Assembly (NCBI GenBank): GCA_003342815.1
Contig: PTEX01000012.1
Location: 3,987,880-4,051,879, forward strand
Direction of reading: 5' to 3'
Length of the DNA stretch: 64,000 bases
DNA from: Eudromia elegans
Taxonomy: Eukaryota > Chordata > Aves > Tinamiformes > Tinamidae
In this document: positions 14,831-26,776 of the stretch, piece after piece
Numbering within the stretch: the stretch's first letter is position 1
Layout: every line of letters starts with the position of its first letter
Notes under the pieces: model-generated
The model's database searches: none
What the model was told of the DNA's origin: nothing
What the model saw: only the letters and a program-made list of their open reading frames with translations
Program-made: the position numbers and the translations under genes

Positions 14831-16109
14831 TTGTTTAATTCCCAAATCTAGAAAGTTTCTATGTAGCAGTCACAGGTGCAATGCAAGACCTTAAACCTAG
14901 TCAATACCATCAGTGTTATGATTTTTATTTTCTTTCTCCTTATTTTCCACATCTCCTCTTGCACACAAATCATTAACCTGTAACAACATGACATGCATTA
15001 ATGCCAAAACCCAAACAACAATTTTTTGGCACTTGATAAGACAGAAGAAAAGACATGTAATGGACAGGAGAATATCCATGGGAATAGTATACATGGTGGT
15101 TGACACAGAAGAACTTCAAAGCCAGATGCTTTGAAGGCACTGTACGCAGAACTAAGTCTGAATACATGAAGAGGAAGAAAATCACTTTTATCTCCCAGAA
15201 TTAAGTAAAAATTTCATCTGGAAACTGCCCATTAAGGAGTTTAACTATGATAAATGATCACAACATTATTTTCAATATGGTATGAACAGCTGAAGAGAAG
15301 GATTTGAATGAAATGTCTGTCTCAGCTTTAATTAGTGTCATTTCCTAAAAGCTGCAATAAGGTTCATTTCTGCAAAGCATTTTTCAGTTTTTCCCCTTGC
15401 TTATTTTATCTCAGCAGCAAATGCAAGATTAAACAATTCTTAGCATTAGACCAAATGTGACATCCTTCATAAAAATTTAAATCCTCCGAATTAGTCCTCA
15501 GGTAGAAAATTAAGGAGGAAAAGAATAAATACAGAATATATAAATGCATCACAAATGAAGCTGCTCTAAGTGTTTTACGAGAATGAAACCCATTGGTCGA
15601 TATCAAACACTGGAAAAGTACTGGAAATATCATGTCTTCCTAGCCAGAAATGAGACAAAATGACTAGGAGCTCAGAAACTTGCATATTTGACAAAAGACA
15701 GCTAATACATTGGCAGTTCACAAATGGCTCACATGGCTCTTTCAGCTGTTTCCTCCATCTTTTTATCCTAAATCCTTATGAGCACTAAGTGCCTGAATAA
15801 GTCTGAAATAATCTGGATACTTTATGAATAGCTTATAAAGTCTGAATCATCTTGCTCATATTCTAGTTTGAAGGTTCGCCATAGAGCAGACAAACACTGA
15901 GTGTGGCCATTTCAGCACCAATTCTGTGGAGAGTAAAGGAGTCTGGGAGCTTTCTAAGGAGTCTGGGCCTTTTCTCCTACCAAGATAAGGGGACGTACCC
16001 ATTCAAACAACAAGCAAAGACACATTTTTAAAAAGTAGGAGACTTTGGCTAAAAAACAAAGCAATAGAAAAGAGCTGCCTTTTAGCCTTCTGCCTTCTAG
16101 TGTGTGGGG

Positions 16110-16124
16110 AAAAAAAAAAAAAAA
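16110..16124 (+). repeat. A15 homopolymer
   Basis: Fifteen A residues after GTGTGGGG. Confidence 0.95.
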
Positions 16125-18478
16125 GGAATAAATAGATTGACTATGTAATGTATGGAAAAATTGAGGGAAAGAATTGGCGGCAAAACAGTAATACACAGAA
16201 GTGAAGAGGGAAGGTGTCATGTCCCTTTTTGACAAGGGACAGAGGGCCAGTAGACAGAGGAAAAACTTTATGTTGTTCGTTGGTGTATAACACAAAACTT
16301 GATTAAGATTTGCAAATTGGAAGTGCTGTTTATCCATACTGGGAAATAGTTGCTGGTGTGCACCATAATGAAAAATTGGTACCGCTATAAATTTCTACTA
16401 CATTTCTACTTTCAACTACAATTCTGCTACAGAGGGCCAACCATACAGACTCTGCACTACTATTTCCAAACTAATTAATTCAGTATCTGCAGTTTCAAGT
16501 AATCAAGAAAAAGTGCAAACTGCAATTAAAAAAAAAAAATCATTTTGATGAAGTAACAAAAAATAATAATAGTAAAACTAGGACTACAAGATTCCCATAG
16601 GGACATGCGTGTAGGGGCATGTAGACGCGTACCATCTGGAGCCTTTGGATACAAACTGTTCAAATAAATAATCTTCTACTGCTTCATAAAATTCCTGCCG
16701 GTCAAATTGTTCTCAAGTATGTTGCAACACAGTAGCCAATATACATCAGAATACTGCCTGAAGTCTCTTAGTAGCTAATTTATTATTCCAGGCAGGAGAG
16801 AAACAGGCACACATATTTTTATATAGATGACTATTTTCCATTTATATTTAGGTGTTGACTAAATGCACTAATTACATTTTAAATGGTGAGCAATCAAGCA
16901 GGATGCATCGACTGAATCACTGTCCACATGGAGAGGTAAACCTTTACAGCGCACAAAAATTAGTCTCAGCTTGGCCACTGGAGTGCCTGGGCACTGCAGT
17001 TCAGGCACACACCCTCCCTCTGCGGTCGGACCATTCTACAGTCTGCTGGACATGCGGATTAACTGGATTTCACAAACTGCAGCTCCCACTAGGCTCCATG
17101 AGAAGCAGCTTCAGATTCCACAGTCCACAAGTCACAACACGTTCAGCAGCCTTTTTCTTCCTTCCTCCTGCTTTTCCCTCTTTTTCTCTGGGTCCCTTCT
17201 AAGGCACTATTTTAGACTTTTCAATAATTCTTTACTTTTACCCACAGAAGTCACAGCAAGTTTACTTATTTCCAAGTTGTATTCCCAGGAAATCGATAAC
17301 TAGGTAGCTCAACTTCTTCCCAAATATGGTATAGAACATGGTAAAAAGCTTCCAAAGTCAATGGCACTATTTCCAACAATTAGCATCATCACTTAAGCTC
17401 TTTACAACTGACTATTTGGAAATCCACTTATCAGAAACAAGGAATGGACACTTATCTGAATCAAGGCACAGTTGTTCCATTTGTAAACCCATCGCTCTAA
17501 TAAACACAAGGGCCTGAGGCTGATTCCATGACCAGGTAACCTTTTAAGCCCCCTTACAGTTCAGAACAGTGGTTGAGAGGTAGCAAAATTCTTCGGCTTT
17601 TTGTTCGGACAGTGCCCATTTTTGACAGAGAGCAGTTTATATAAGAATGACAAATGTGAACAAGCAGCTGTCAGAAGTGTTTGGCGTTTACGACCATTCA
17701 GTATGGGCAGCCAAACATCCCCTTTCTGAGGGAGGAGAAAAAAAAAAGGTTTTCAAACCACCAAACCACTAAAAGTCAATCTCTTTCACATAATAATAGC
17801 AATAGGAAACAATAATCATCACAAAGCATTGACTGAAAAGTTAGGAAAGAGAGATTCTTGACCACTTTGGAGCCTGGTAGAATGTCTCAGTGCTAAGACC
17901 CTTTCCTCAAGCTGCTTGTTGTTGATCCTCTCCTAGAGCCTACCAGTCACACACAGGAAAAGACTGTGCAAGCATCCTTACTTCCTTTCAAAGCAGAGCT
18001 TGTCTTTGAAGCTATTTAGGAAGACCGAATGACTCTTCCTTGTAGCTGAGATGTTTTGGCCATAATAACCTCCATCTTGGTAGCAAAACACAGGCAACTA
18101 TAGAAACATCTCCGATGTCTGCAGGAAAGAGGACCTGTTCTTGCCCTTAGCAGACAAGGAAACTGTCATTCAGGCTTCCCTTAACGGCCACACTTCAGCA
18201 TTCGTTACAGTTGTGCAGTCACACTGAGGTCAACGCACTGGCACCAGGGTATATAAAAGTATACTTTGCCTCATGCTTTCAGTGAGCCATCATCACTCTC
18301 CCTCACCAAAAAAGAAGAGCTTAAATTTATTAACTGGCTACTCCTATTTCTCTTTATGTATAGATCCTTTTTAATAAATCATTTTTGTAGTCATGAATTC
18401 TTCCTTAAGAACACAGAACCTAATTTAAAAGATTAGTTTTTCCGTCTGAAATATATTGTCTTTTGATAGTACCAGATA

Positions 18479-18498
18479 CTGAGCAATTTGTTGCTCAG
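18479..18498. repeat. 8-bp inverted repeat
   Basis: CTGAGCAA and TTGCTCAG separated by TTTG. Could arise by chance. Confidence 0.7.
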
Positions 18499-18961
18499 AC
18501 TTTTTCTGCCCATGGGCTTCTAGTGTGGAACTGTTTTGCAGTAATGTCTTTCAAAGCCAGAACAAGAGGAACTTCTTTCAAAGCAGCCTCCATCAAACCT
18601 TGTCTAGTTATAAAGAGGAGTACCTCATTTCCTGTATAAGATAAGAAATGGCCAAATAACATACCTGTCATGTGCTGCTTCATAGCTTCTTTGGTTCATT
18701 CTCTCTGTATCAGAAAACTTGGTGGAGCTTTATATTCTGTTCCTCATGATACAAGGGGAAAAAAACCTCAATAAGCAGCCATTTGAAGCCATATCAGGTT
18801 CTGGTAAAATCCAAGCTGCAAGATTTAAAGTCCCATCAATACAAATGTCTCTCATTTCCAGCTTTTAGAATATAATATGAATTTCTTTACTTTCTAATCT
18901 TCCAAAGATTTTTCAGCAAGTAGTTGTTTCTATACATAGTTTCCACAAAAGGCTTCTTGGT

Positions 18962-19016
18962 NNNNNNNNNNNNNNNNNNNNNNNNNNNNNNNNNNNNNNN
19001 NNNNNNNNNNNNNNNN
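18962..19016. other. Assembly gap (55 N)
   Basis: Run of N between TTGGT and AAAACACCCAAAC. The true length is unknown. Confidence 0.99.
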
Positions 19017-22000
19017 AAAACACCCAAACAAAAAAAACCCTCATCCGAATCCAGATGGTAGGTCTTCCAGTTTAAAATTGCAATAGAGAACAGGTGTATT
19101 TGAAGGCAGAGCCCATGAACTGAAACAATTACAGTCTATCAGTACACAGAGTAATATCCAGCCCACCCACATAGCCATTAGCTCGTTTGCCCATAAAAAT
19201 GCTAGAACTTAATAAACTGTAATTTTGCATAATTCATAAGCAAACAAATTCCATCTGTTTTACCTTCAGACTCAGTACTGATTAGGGGCCATAGCTTTAA
19301 TGAAGTAGTGAATACTCAGCGGTACTCTAACAAAATAGCCATATGCTGAGAGAAATGCCTGAAGGCTTCAGAACATTTGTAGTATTTTCAAGCTTACGTA
19401 GCAGAAGAGAAAAGATTGGGACTTGAAGACCTAAAGAAGAGTGATGGGATTTCCAACACATCTATGCCACAATGCTTAAACATCCACCCTTAAAAGAAAA
19501 AAAGCAGAAATGGGAATGCACATTAACTTTACATCTTTGTAAGTGCAGTCTTCATTTTTATTGATTTGTCTGCTAAGCAGAAGTCTCTTAAGGGAGGCAA
19601 GTCCAGATCCATTTATAGTCTCCTTTTTAGACCATCGGATTTAGAAGGTAGGCCACTGCTGCTCCTCATGCAGGCCAATAACACATTATCCCTTCAACAG
19701 GCTGAATAAAACAAATCTTACTCTTCTCTCACACAGCAGCTCTACACGAAAACATATACACTTTATTTATAATATAAACGGATAATGGATATTGTACAAG
19801 TATTCTAGCTCATCTCGTGTTCTGATTTCCAGGGAAAACATCTTAGATCACTAATCAAAATGCATTTCAGCATTTACAGAAGTAAAACACAAGCTTACGA
19901 AAAATCTCCATCTGGTATAAATTGTCACTTTTCCATTGATTTCCGACCCTCGCATTCATCTGCCATGAATTCTTCAGGTGCTCCTGGCTTTCCTAGTCCA
20001 CCTGTGTTTTCCTTAAAGGGACTAGTTACTAGTATTTACATTAAAAAACAAGAAAGCAGAGCATGCTATTCAGCTGTTGGCCCTTCTACAGAAGATATCC
20101 TGGCCACCTCAGAGCTACAGCTGCAGAATGATTGCTTGGTTTCAGCTTTTGTAAGAAATAGATGTTGGCAGATGCTGAAGGCTTTCCTTGCTGCTGCCTC
20201 CGATTACAATACACAAAGATCATTTCTTTACTCCTGTTCTAGATATCATGCATGTGGTATGACATCTGGAGAACTTGTACTGGCATGTTCAGTTAACTTT
20301 CCTGACATTTTACTAGAGAAGAGAGAACTCTCTGATTAACATGAAAAATGAGAGTGAGTTGTAAGCTAAGCAGATTTACAATATGAAGGGAAAAAAACAA
20401 CCCTTTATTTAAAAAGGAAAAAAAAAAAGAGAGAAAGAGAGCAACAAAAGCTCTCAGGAGTTTTCAGGAAAAAAACACATAAAGCAATATTATAAAATTA
20501 TGTTAGAATAATTTCAACAGATATCTGTTAAGAAGTAGTAAAAGAAATTCCAGCATGAAAACAAAACAATTCTCAAGACAAAAATGATTATAAGGAGCTC
20601 ATATAAGAAATATGCATTCCTCCTAATATATCTGTAGATTTGGAGCTAAAGCTGTATGTCAGAAACTTTTACCAGTCTACGACATGCCTCAACTAGTTCC
20701 CATGCTGCACAGGTAGGAAGGGGCCTTTCCTCTGAATTGGTTAGTTGATCTACATAATTGAATTAAGTTCACAGCACCTGTTTGCAATCTGTACTGTTTC
20801 TCATCTGAACAAGGTGCACCTAAAGCCTTTGCCGTTTTCTTCCATCTGTGCCTTCTGATCTAGGAGGAGATATTATCTCTCCCTGTAAATCTTTTTTTCT
20901 CTTCCATCTTAGTCCAGCAGAGCTCCAACAATTTGACTACAAGAACTAAAATTAACATCTCACAGAGAATGGCTTTCTTTCAGTTTGTTGATCTGTCAAA
21001 AAGTGAAGTTTACCAACTATCCTCAATTGAGGAGGCTATATTACAATCCACAAGGGTAGAAAGTGTTTAGAGTGCACTTTGACATTCAGCACTATCTTTT
21101 TTTTCCCTCCATATGCCCACTAAGACTAAAGGACTGAACTACTTGGTGCAAAAAGGCATGAACTGCTTCTTAACTCACTTCTACACTATGGGAACCTCTA
21201 CCTAATGAGGTCTGCCTTCAATAAGGGTTAATAAGTCAATGGGAGTAATTTTAGAAGATTTGTGGATGATGAAAGGCTGATTCATCCATATGAGAACATA
21301 AAAACAACAACAATAAAAAAGGAATAAAATAATAAATGCAGCAGGTCCTGTATGTTTGCTATGTGGTTACTTTTCATCTCAATTAATAAAATATTCATGA
21401 GCTTTCCAACACTATCTGCCTACTGCTCAAGAGAAACTGTTAAATATGTAGTAGGATGATATGCTGTGTGAGTTTTATACATTTAGACATTCAATTTTTT
21501 ATATGATGCTTTTAGGATTTTCATGTATTTCACAGTTTTATGCACCTAAGTTGTCTGCCAGTGCCTCTCACAAAAGGCATTATAGCACATGGGAAGTAGG
21601 AAAAGAAGATTGGCGAATTCTCTCAGTTCAAGCAGAAACACTGCTAAAAATGCTGTATTCATTTTAGACAGCAGAGCAAAATTCAACCAAAGAAAATACC
21701 TCCTTCTTAAAAACTCTCTAAAGTCAAAAAAGCCATGGGGGGAAATTTAAGCTGACAAGAAAAGTTTCCAAACCTTTGGGCTGCAAAACTTACAGAATTA
21801 CAAACCTTGACCTTATTGCTGATGAGATTTCAATTGTATAAGCAATATAGCAGGAAACTGTACTTCTCACTTTAACATCTATATCTACAGATACAGAACT
21901 CCTAGATACATATTTTCCATAAGCTAGTCCTCTAGACTCTTCCCCAAACAAGGAAGAGCAGATATTCCCATGTACAATCCATCCGAATTCAGAGAAGGAC

Positions 22001-22443
22001 GCAGCACACTTCTTTTCCAACCCACCAAGAACTGCTGTGATGTTGCCTCCTAGACATCTGACAGCTTGATAGCTCTCACTTTCCAGTTTTGTACCTAGCA
22101 AAGAGACAGCATGCCAGTTAATTAAGTAATATTCCAAACTTGCTGAGGCACCAACTTTATTTCCTATGACAAACACTGCCTAGATCAATGCTTCATTCGG
22201 AAACAGTCCCTGCACTGATGAAAGCACAATCATTAGTGAGCTCTTTCTAACAGCTGCAGGCTGTCCATGGACAATAGAAGTTTAAAAATTCTCTCATTAA
22301 ACATAGATTTCTGTTAATATGTTTGAATAAAAGACCTATTGAGTGAGAGGGTGAAATAATTATACACTACCTTGGCACAAAGTAAATTTGCAAACGTTTA
22401 AAAAGGACCAAGTATTAAATCAATTTATTTTACAATGTTTTAC

Positions 22444-22465
22444 TTTTTTTTTTTTTTTTCCCCCC
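22444..22465 (+). repeat. T16C6 tract ending in CAG
   Basis: T16 then C6 then AG, resembling a strong plus-strand splice acceptor tract. No exon is recognised after it. Confidence 0.85.
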
Positions 22466-22965
22466 AGAGATTCATCCAGCTCAGGACTCAAAAATATTTT
22501 GGGAGAAATCCATTTCGCAAGTGACTGGAATCTAACTGACAGAAAAACTGTCGAAGCAGATGTCTGTTTCTTTTATATTGTTTTATTCATATGTAAGATC
22601 CAATGAAAATAGAAATTATCTTTCATTATAATTACTAACTAATAAAAACATTGCTTAAAAAAAAGCTTCAAGAAGAAAAATATAAATTTTCTGTTAGAAG
22701 AGAATATTTATTTGCTGTATCATCTTTGCAGATATTTCCCATGTTAAACATGGAAACATGTTAAAGTTTCTTCTTCATAACCAAAAAAAATGTGAGATAT
22801 TTTCATTTTCTATTTAGCATTCTTCAAAAACAATTTGCATAAAGTCATATTCTATATTATATATATATTCCATTCACAACAAAGTACATAAAAAATATTA
22901 TTTAGGTTATAAAATCAAAACACTCCCAAGATGGAAAATGCCAGGTTTACTTTTTCGGCCTCCAT

Positions 22966-23020
22966 TCATAGAAACACAGAAACAGAACATTACCAGTGGC
23001 ATCAAGCCCAGTCCCTCACA
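22966..23020 (-). mobile_element. Possible CR1 tail remnant
   Basis: TTCATAGAAACACAGAAACAGAA resembles a mutated inverted CR1 octamer tail, followed by CATCAAGCCCAGTCCCTC, which loosely resembles the CR1 3' UTR complement. Weak. Confidence 0.3.
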
Positions 23021-23168
23021 CCTGCAGGCAATATATGTATATATATTTTTATGTCACCCCACATTTTCTGGTAATGAGCACTTCACAACAGCCTATGAAA
23101 AGCCTTTACAGTTCTACTCTATAAAAGATCAAAAGTTCCAAAGAGTTGGCCCAGACTGCTTTTTATAA

Positions 23169-23194
23169 GGGGGGGAAAAAAAAAAAAAAAAAAA
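23169..23194 (+). repeat. G7A19 tract
   Basis: Seven G followed by nineteen A; purine homopolymer pair. Confidence 0.93.
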
Positions 23195-23677
23195 TCAACC
23201 AATGAATCCTGACTTTCAAAGCTGGGTGAAATTACCCCCCCCAGGCCCAAAACTGGTGATAGGTCCAGTCATGAGAGCATGACAGGCCAGCCTGGCATCC
23301 AAGACACTCAACTTTTCATAGCATCAGCAGTTCCCATGAGTTCTGATTATCTGCAGCCATTGCCATATGCCTCAAACAAAAATGGAAACTCTGAAAAACT
23401 GAAAGACAAGATACGCAAAGATATGCAGGTCAGGGATGAGTAAACCCAGCAAGCAAATAGCAGAAGACTTGAGGGTTTGGATTAATACAAAAAAGACGCA
23501 AACGGGCTCACTGTCGATACTGACAGTACCTCTTTGGGGGATACCAGCAAGCCAGATATCCAGTACCTCCCGCTACTTGGTTTAATATCTAACAACAGCA
23601 TCATCTTTTCCTTGTCACTCATTCCTACCAAGGAATGTTTTTTTTAATAGCATGAGTTTTCCCTAATCACAGTAAAG

Positions 23678-23683
23678 GCTAAG
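23678..23683. repeat. Target-site duplication, left copy (GCTAAG)
   Basis: Six bases directly before the LTR, identical to 24033-24038. This marks the integration event and both element ends. Confidence 0.9.
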
Positions 23684-24032
23684 TGTTGCCAACTTGCATC
23701 GGCAAGCCTCGCTCAGTTGCCAGACTGGGCTGAGGTTACCCCTGCCTCAGGGCCACTGAGCACAGACACCAATATGAGGATGCAGCAAATGGCGTTTATT
23801 GCATCGTTTGATCTTCACTTATACTATCATACAATGCGGAAACTCACCTGATGCCCAATCAGGGGGCTAGGTTCTACTTTTTACCTTGTATGGCTATGCC
23901 CTCTTGTTTGTAAGCTCTGTACCTGACTTTCCGTAACATCACGAGATCTTCCGAACGCCATGTTCCATCTACCTACGCTAAGCCTAAGTCACACTAAGTC
24001 CTCTACCTTATTTTACTCTAAGATTTCCCACA
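23684..24032 (-). mobile_element. Solo LTR of an alpharetrovirus-like endogenous retrovirus
   Basis: A 349-bp element with 5'-TG...CA-3' ends, flanked by a perfect 6-bp duplication GCTAAG (23678-23683 and 24033-24038). Read on the minus strand it has LTR layout: an inverted CCAAT box (23859-23855), a TATA-like GTATAAG (23824-23818), and an AATAAA signal in CAATAAACGCCATTTG (about 23802-23787). That last string matches the U3/R junction of avian leukosis-type LTRs as I recall them. U5 then runs to the GGCAACA end. A 6-bp target duplication also fits alpharetroviruses. No gag, pol or env sequence is adjacent, so it is a solo LTR left by recombination. The exact family is not assigned. Confidence 0.9.
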
Positions 24033-24038
24033 GCTAAG
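24033..24038. repeat. Target-site duplication, right copy (GCTAAG)
   Basis: Six bases directly after the LTR, identical to 23678-23683. Confidence 0.9.
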
Positions 24039-24087
24039 CTAATCTATACCAACATCAATTTGCCATTGGAGCCAACAAAAAAAACAA

Positions 24088-24121
24088 ACACCCTGAAAGG
24101 CATAACACCCTGAAAGGCATA
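24088..24121 (+). repeat. 17-bp tandem duplication
   Basis: ACACCCTGAAAGGCATA occurs twice in direct succession (24088-24104 and 24105-24121), about 50 bp from the solo LTR's right end. Confidence 0.92.
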
Positions 24122-26758
24122 AAAGCAATGATGAAATGAAGGGTATACTTTCTCCTGGCTTCCACACTTCCTGACCATTGCTCTCTTGAGCAGTCCTACT
24201 GACGGTTGTCCTGTTAATGAAAGACTCCTAAGTATCAGCAGATGCTCAATGAGCATTTAGTTTTGTTTACAGTTCGCAAACTGAAGATTTTCATTCTTCC
24301 CTCACCACAGACACAAATGTACACAATCCTTACAGACCACAGAAGTGCATTATGAAAGACTAATGGCAGCTTTTGACATGCTTCCGATACCTCTGCTCTT
24401 AGTAGCCATTTGCTGCAGTATGAGTCCTGACAGAGAGCCATAATTAAATGACAAGCCTTTTAACAGTCCAGATTGCCAGACTTTGCAATTAAACTGGTCA
24501 GAATCCAAGGCAATGCTCCCTGGTATCTAATCACATATTCTGTGGCTGTTGAAGAAAGGGAATTTTTACTTTCCCAAAGAACTTAAATATTCTCAAGAGC
24601 CAAAGTCTGTAGACTTCTTGCAAGAAACAACCACTGAAGCTAATTTTATATTGCCTTAATTCTTTGACAGTCTGATTGCAGGTGTTCTTCTCAAGGAGTA
24701 ATCATCTCAAGATATATGTCCCTTTATGTCAGCAAAAATTATTTATACAAAGCCACATGCCTGTACACAAATTTGCAGGCTTACAATGAACAAATGATGA
24801 TGCTAGGAACTAATCTTCTCTCTTAACCTCCTTCCTTTCTTAGTCATCTCATGATTTCTACTTATTTAAAAAACACAGCAATTTTATTCATAATGTAGTT
24901 TGAATCACCGAAGGGCCATTTTATGAATAAATATTTTTATTTTGACAGAACACTACAAGTGGCCAACTTGGAAGCCCTGTTTTTAAATTTCTTGATGACA
25001 GCACTGTTTATTTTCTGCAAAGCTGGATTTGAATTCGACATTTTGTATGGATGAAACTAAGGCCATTGCTCTTAACCCAAACACCTGGCAGAGACATGCC
25101 CTCCTATGAACCTTTGATTCCTTCATCATAACATAGACAGTTCCACAGCAGAAATCACAGTGGGACAGCTGAGGTAGGTGACTGGTATGAAGTCACATCA
25201 CAATAGATGGGAAGTGGAGTTTTTCATCTGTGTCAAAGACTGTTTCTCCCACTCTCAAGAGCTTTCCATTAAACTGTGTTAATTAAGCCAAATGATTTTG
25301 CTAACATACCAAGACCTTGTCTATCATATTTTAACCAGAAAGTATTTATTTAGGGTAGTTAAATCCTGGAAATTAGGAGTTATAATGGAAGTACTGAAAC
25401 ATCCTGCATTGTTCAAGGCCACAAATAGCACTGGAAAGATTAAGAAGTCTGCCTCCAAAAACTGTTTTGGTAGTTTCAGAATATTTGGCAGTCATGGAAA
25501 GCGGTGGTTATTAAAGAATAATGCCATACAAAGGAATAAGTTTAACCAATATGACTTTCCAAAGATCACAGACTACATCAAGAAAAAGGCATCAAGAAAC
25601 ACGAGTTTGGACAAGAGCAATTTGCAGTCTCTCAATGCAATACACTTTAGAATGCTATGAATTTTTTCTGCATATTGTGGAAATGTTTCAACAATCAGGA
25701 AAACATAAACATTTCTTAATAATCCAAGAGAGATTTCTATTGTTATAGTACTATGACTGCAGTTCACAAAAATCTACTGAAACATTTCCTGCAGCAAAGA
25801 ATATGCACATACATTTTTCAGAGATTATGCAATTATGAACCCCCTGATGGCTACACAAGTTTTAACTGAGAAAAACTCTATCTTACACATTGGGGCTGCA
25901 GATTAGATTAATTAGACTCTTTCTTACACTGTGAAAAAAAAATTTAGACTTTTTTCCGTACAGTATTTCTTCCTTTTGGAAAAAATAATAAAGCCCTCGC
26001 ACCCAAACAAAAACACCTCATTGACTGAAAACTAAAAACTAGCTGTTTGCCTTGAGAAACTTAAATAGTAACTTCACCTACAAATGCCAGTGCATGTAAA
26101 CCCTCATTACTACGGGGCTGCAATATCAGTTTTTCTACCCACGAAAATCATACTGTAAAAGCACATTACTTATGCATTATAATAAATGCATATTCATTTT
26201 ATTCACTGAGCTAATGACATGTTCTCATGGACATTAGAAGGGAACCTGTGCAATAAGAAAGTGTCATACTTTCAGAAACAATAAGTTAAGCAGTTTCACA
26301 CTTTTGAGTAAAATCAATGTTTTTTTAAACAAGTGACTGATAACTGATTTTGAATACTGAAGACTCATCAAAATACAGCTTTAATTAATCACAGCAAATG
26401 GAAGACTAAGAATAGATCACTGTTTTCCCATATGGTCTTACAAAAAAACTAAAAGGAACTATACAAACAACTTGATACAGGTACATCATGACGAGGAACT
26501 TGTTCAGGCTAAGTTTAGGCCTGACCTGACTCACAGTGCCCCTGTGAAAATGAAAGAAAATCGTAAAAACATTTTTCCTAAGGAAGATTATTTATCTTCT
26601 GTGTATACATAATCAGTTCAGCTGTTATTCTAGCCCAAATAACTAAGTCAGTTCCTTACATTCAAGCTTTCACTAAATCAGAACTATAAATAGGGCTGTG
26701 TCATATGAGAGGAAAAAAAATGAAACATGGCCTGGGCATCTAATGACAGCTTAGAAAG

Positions 26759-26776
26759 AAAAAAAAAAAAAAAAAG
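26759..26776 (+). repeat. A18 homopolymer
   Basis: Eighteen A residues after AGAAAG. Confidence 0.93.

Larger units (their letters stand above)
14611..23677. other. Intron sequence without recognised gene
   Basis: AT-rich. It holds simple tracts, one N gap, and an ATG-initiated 159-codon plus-strand frame at 19860-20339 that resembles no family I know. Nothing else can be supported. Confidence 0.65.

Noticed and set aside
21790..22176. 128-codon minus-strand frame in the KCNC2 sense
   Set aside because: It starts at GTG, has no ATG start and no recognisable domain. Looks like chance, though an unannotated exon cannot be fully excluded.
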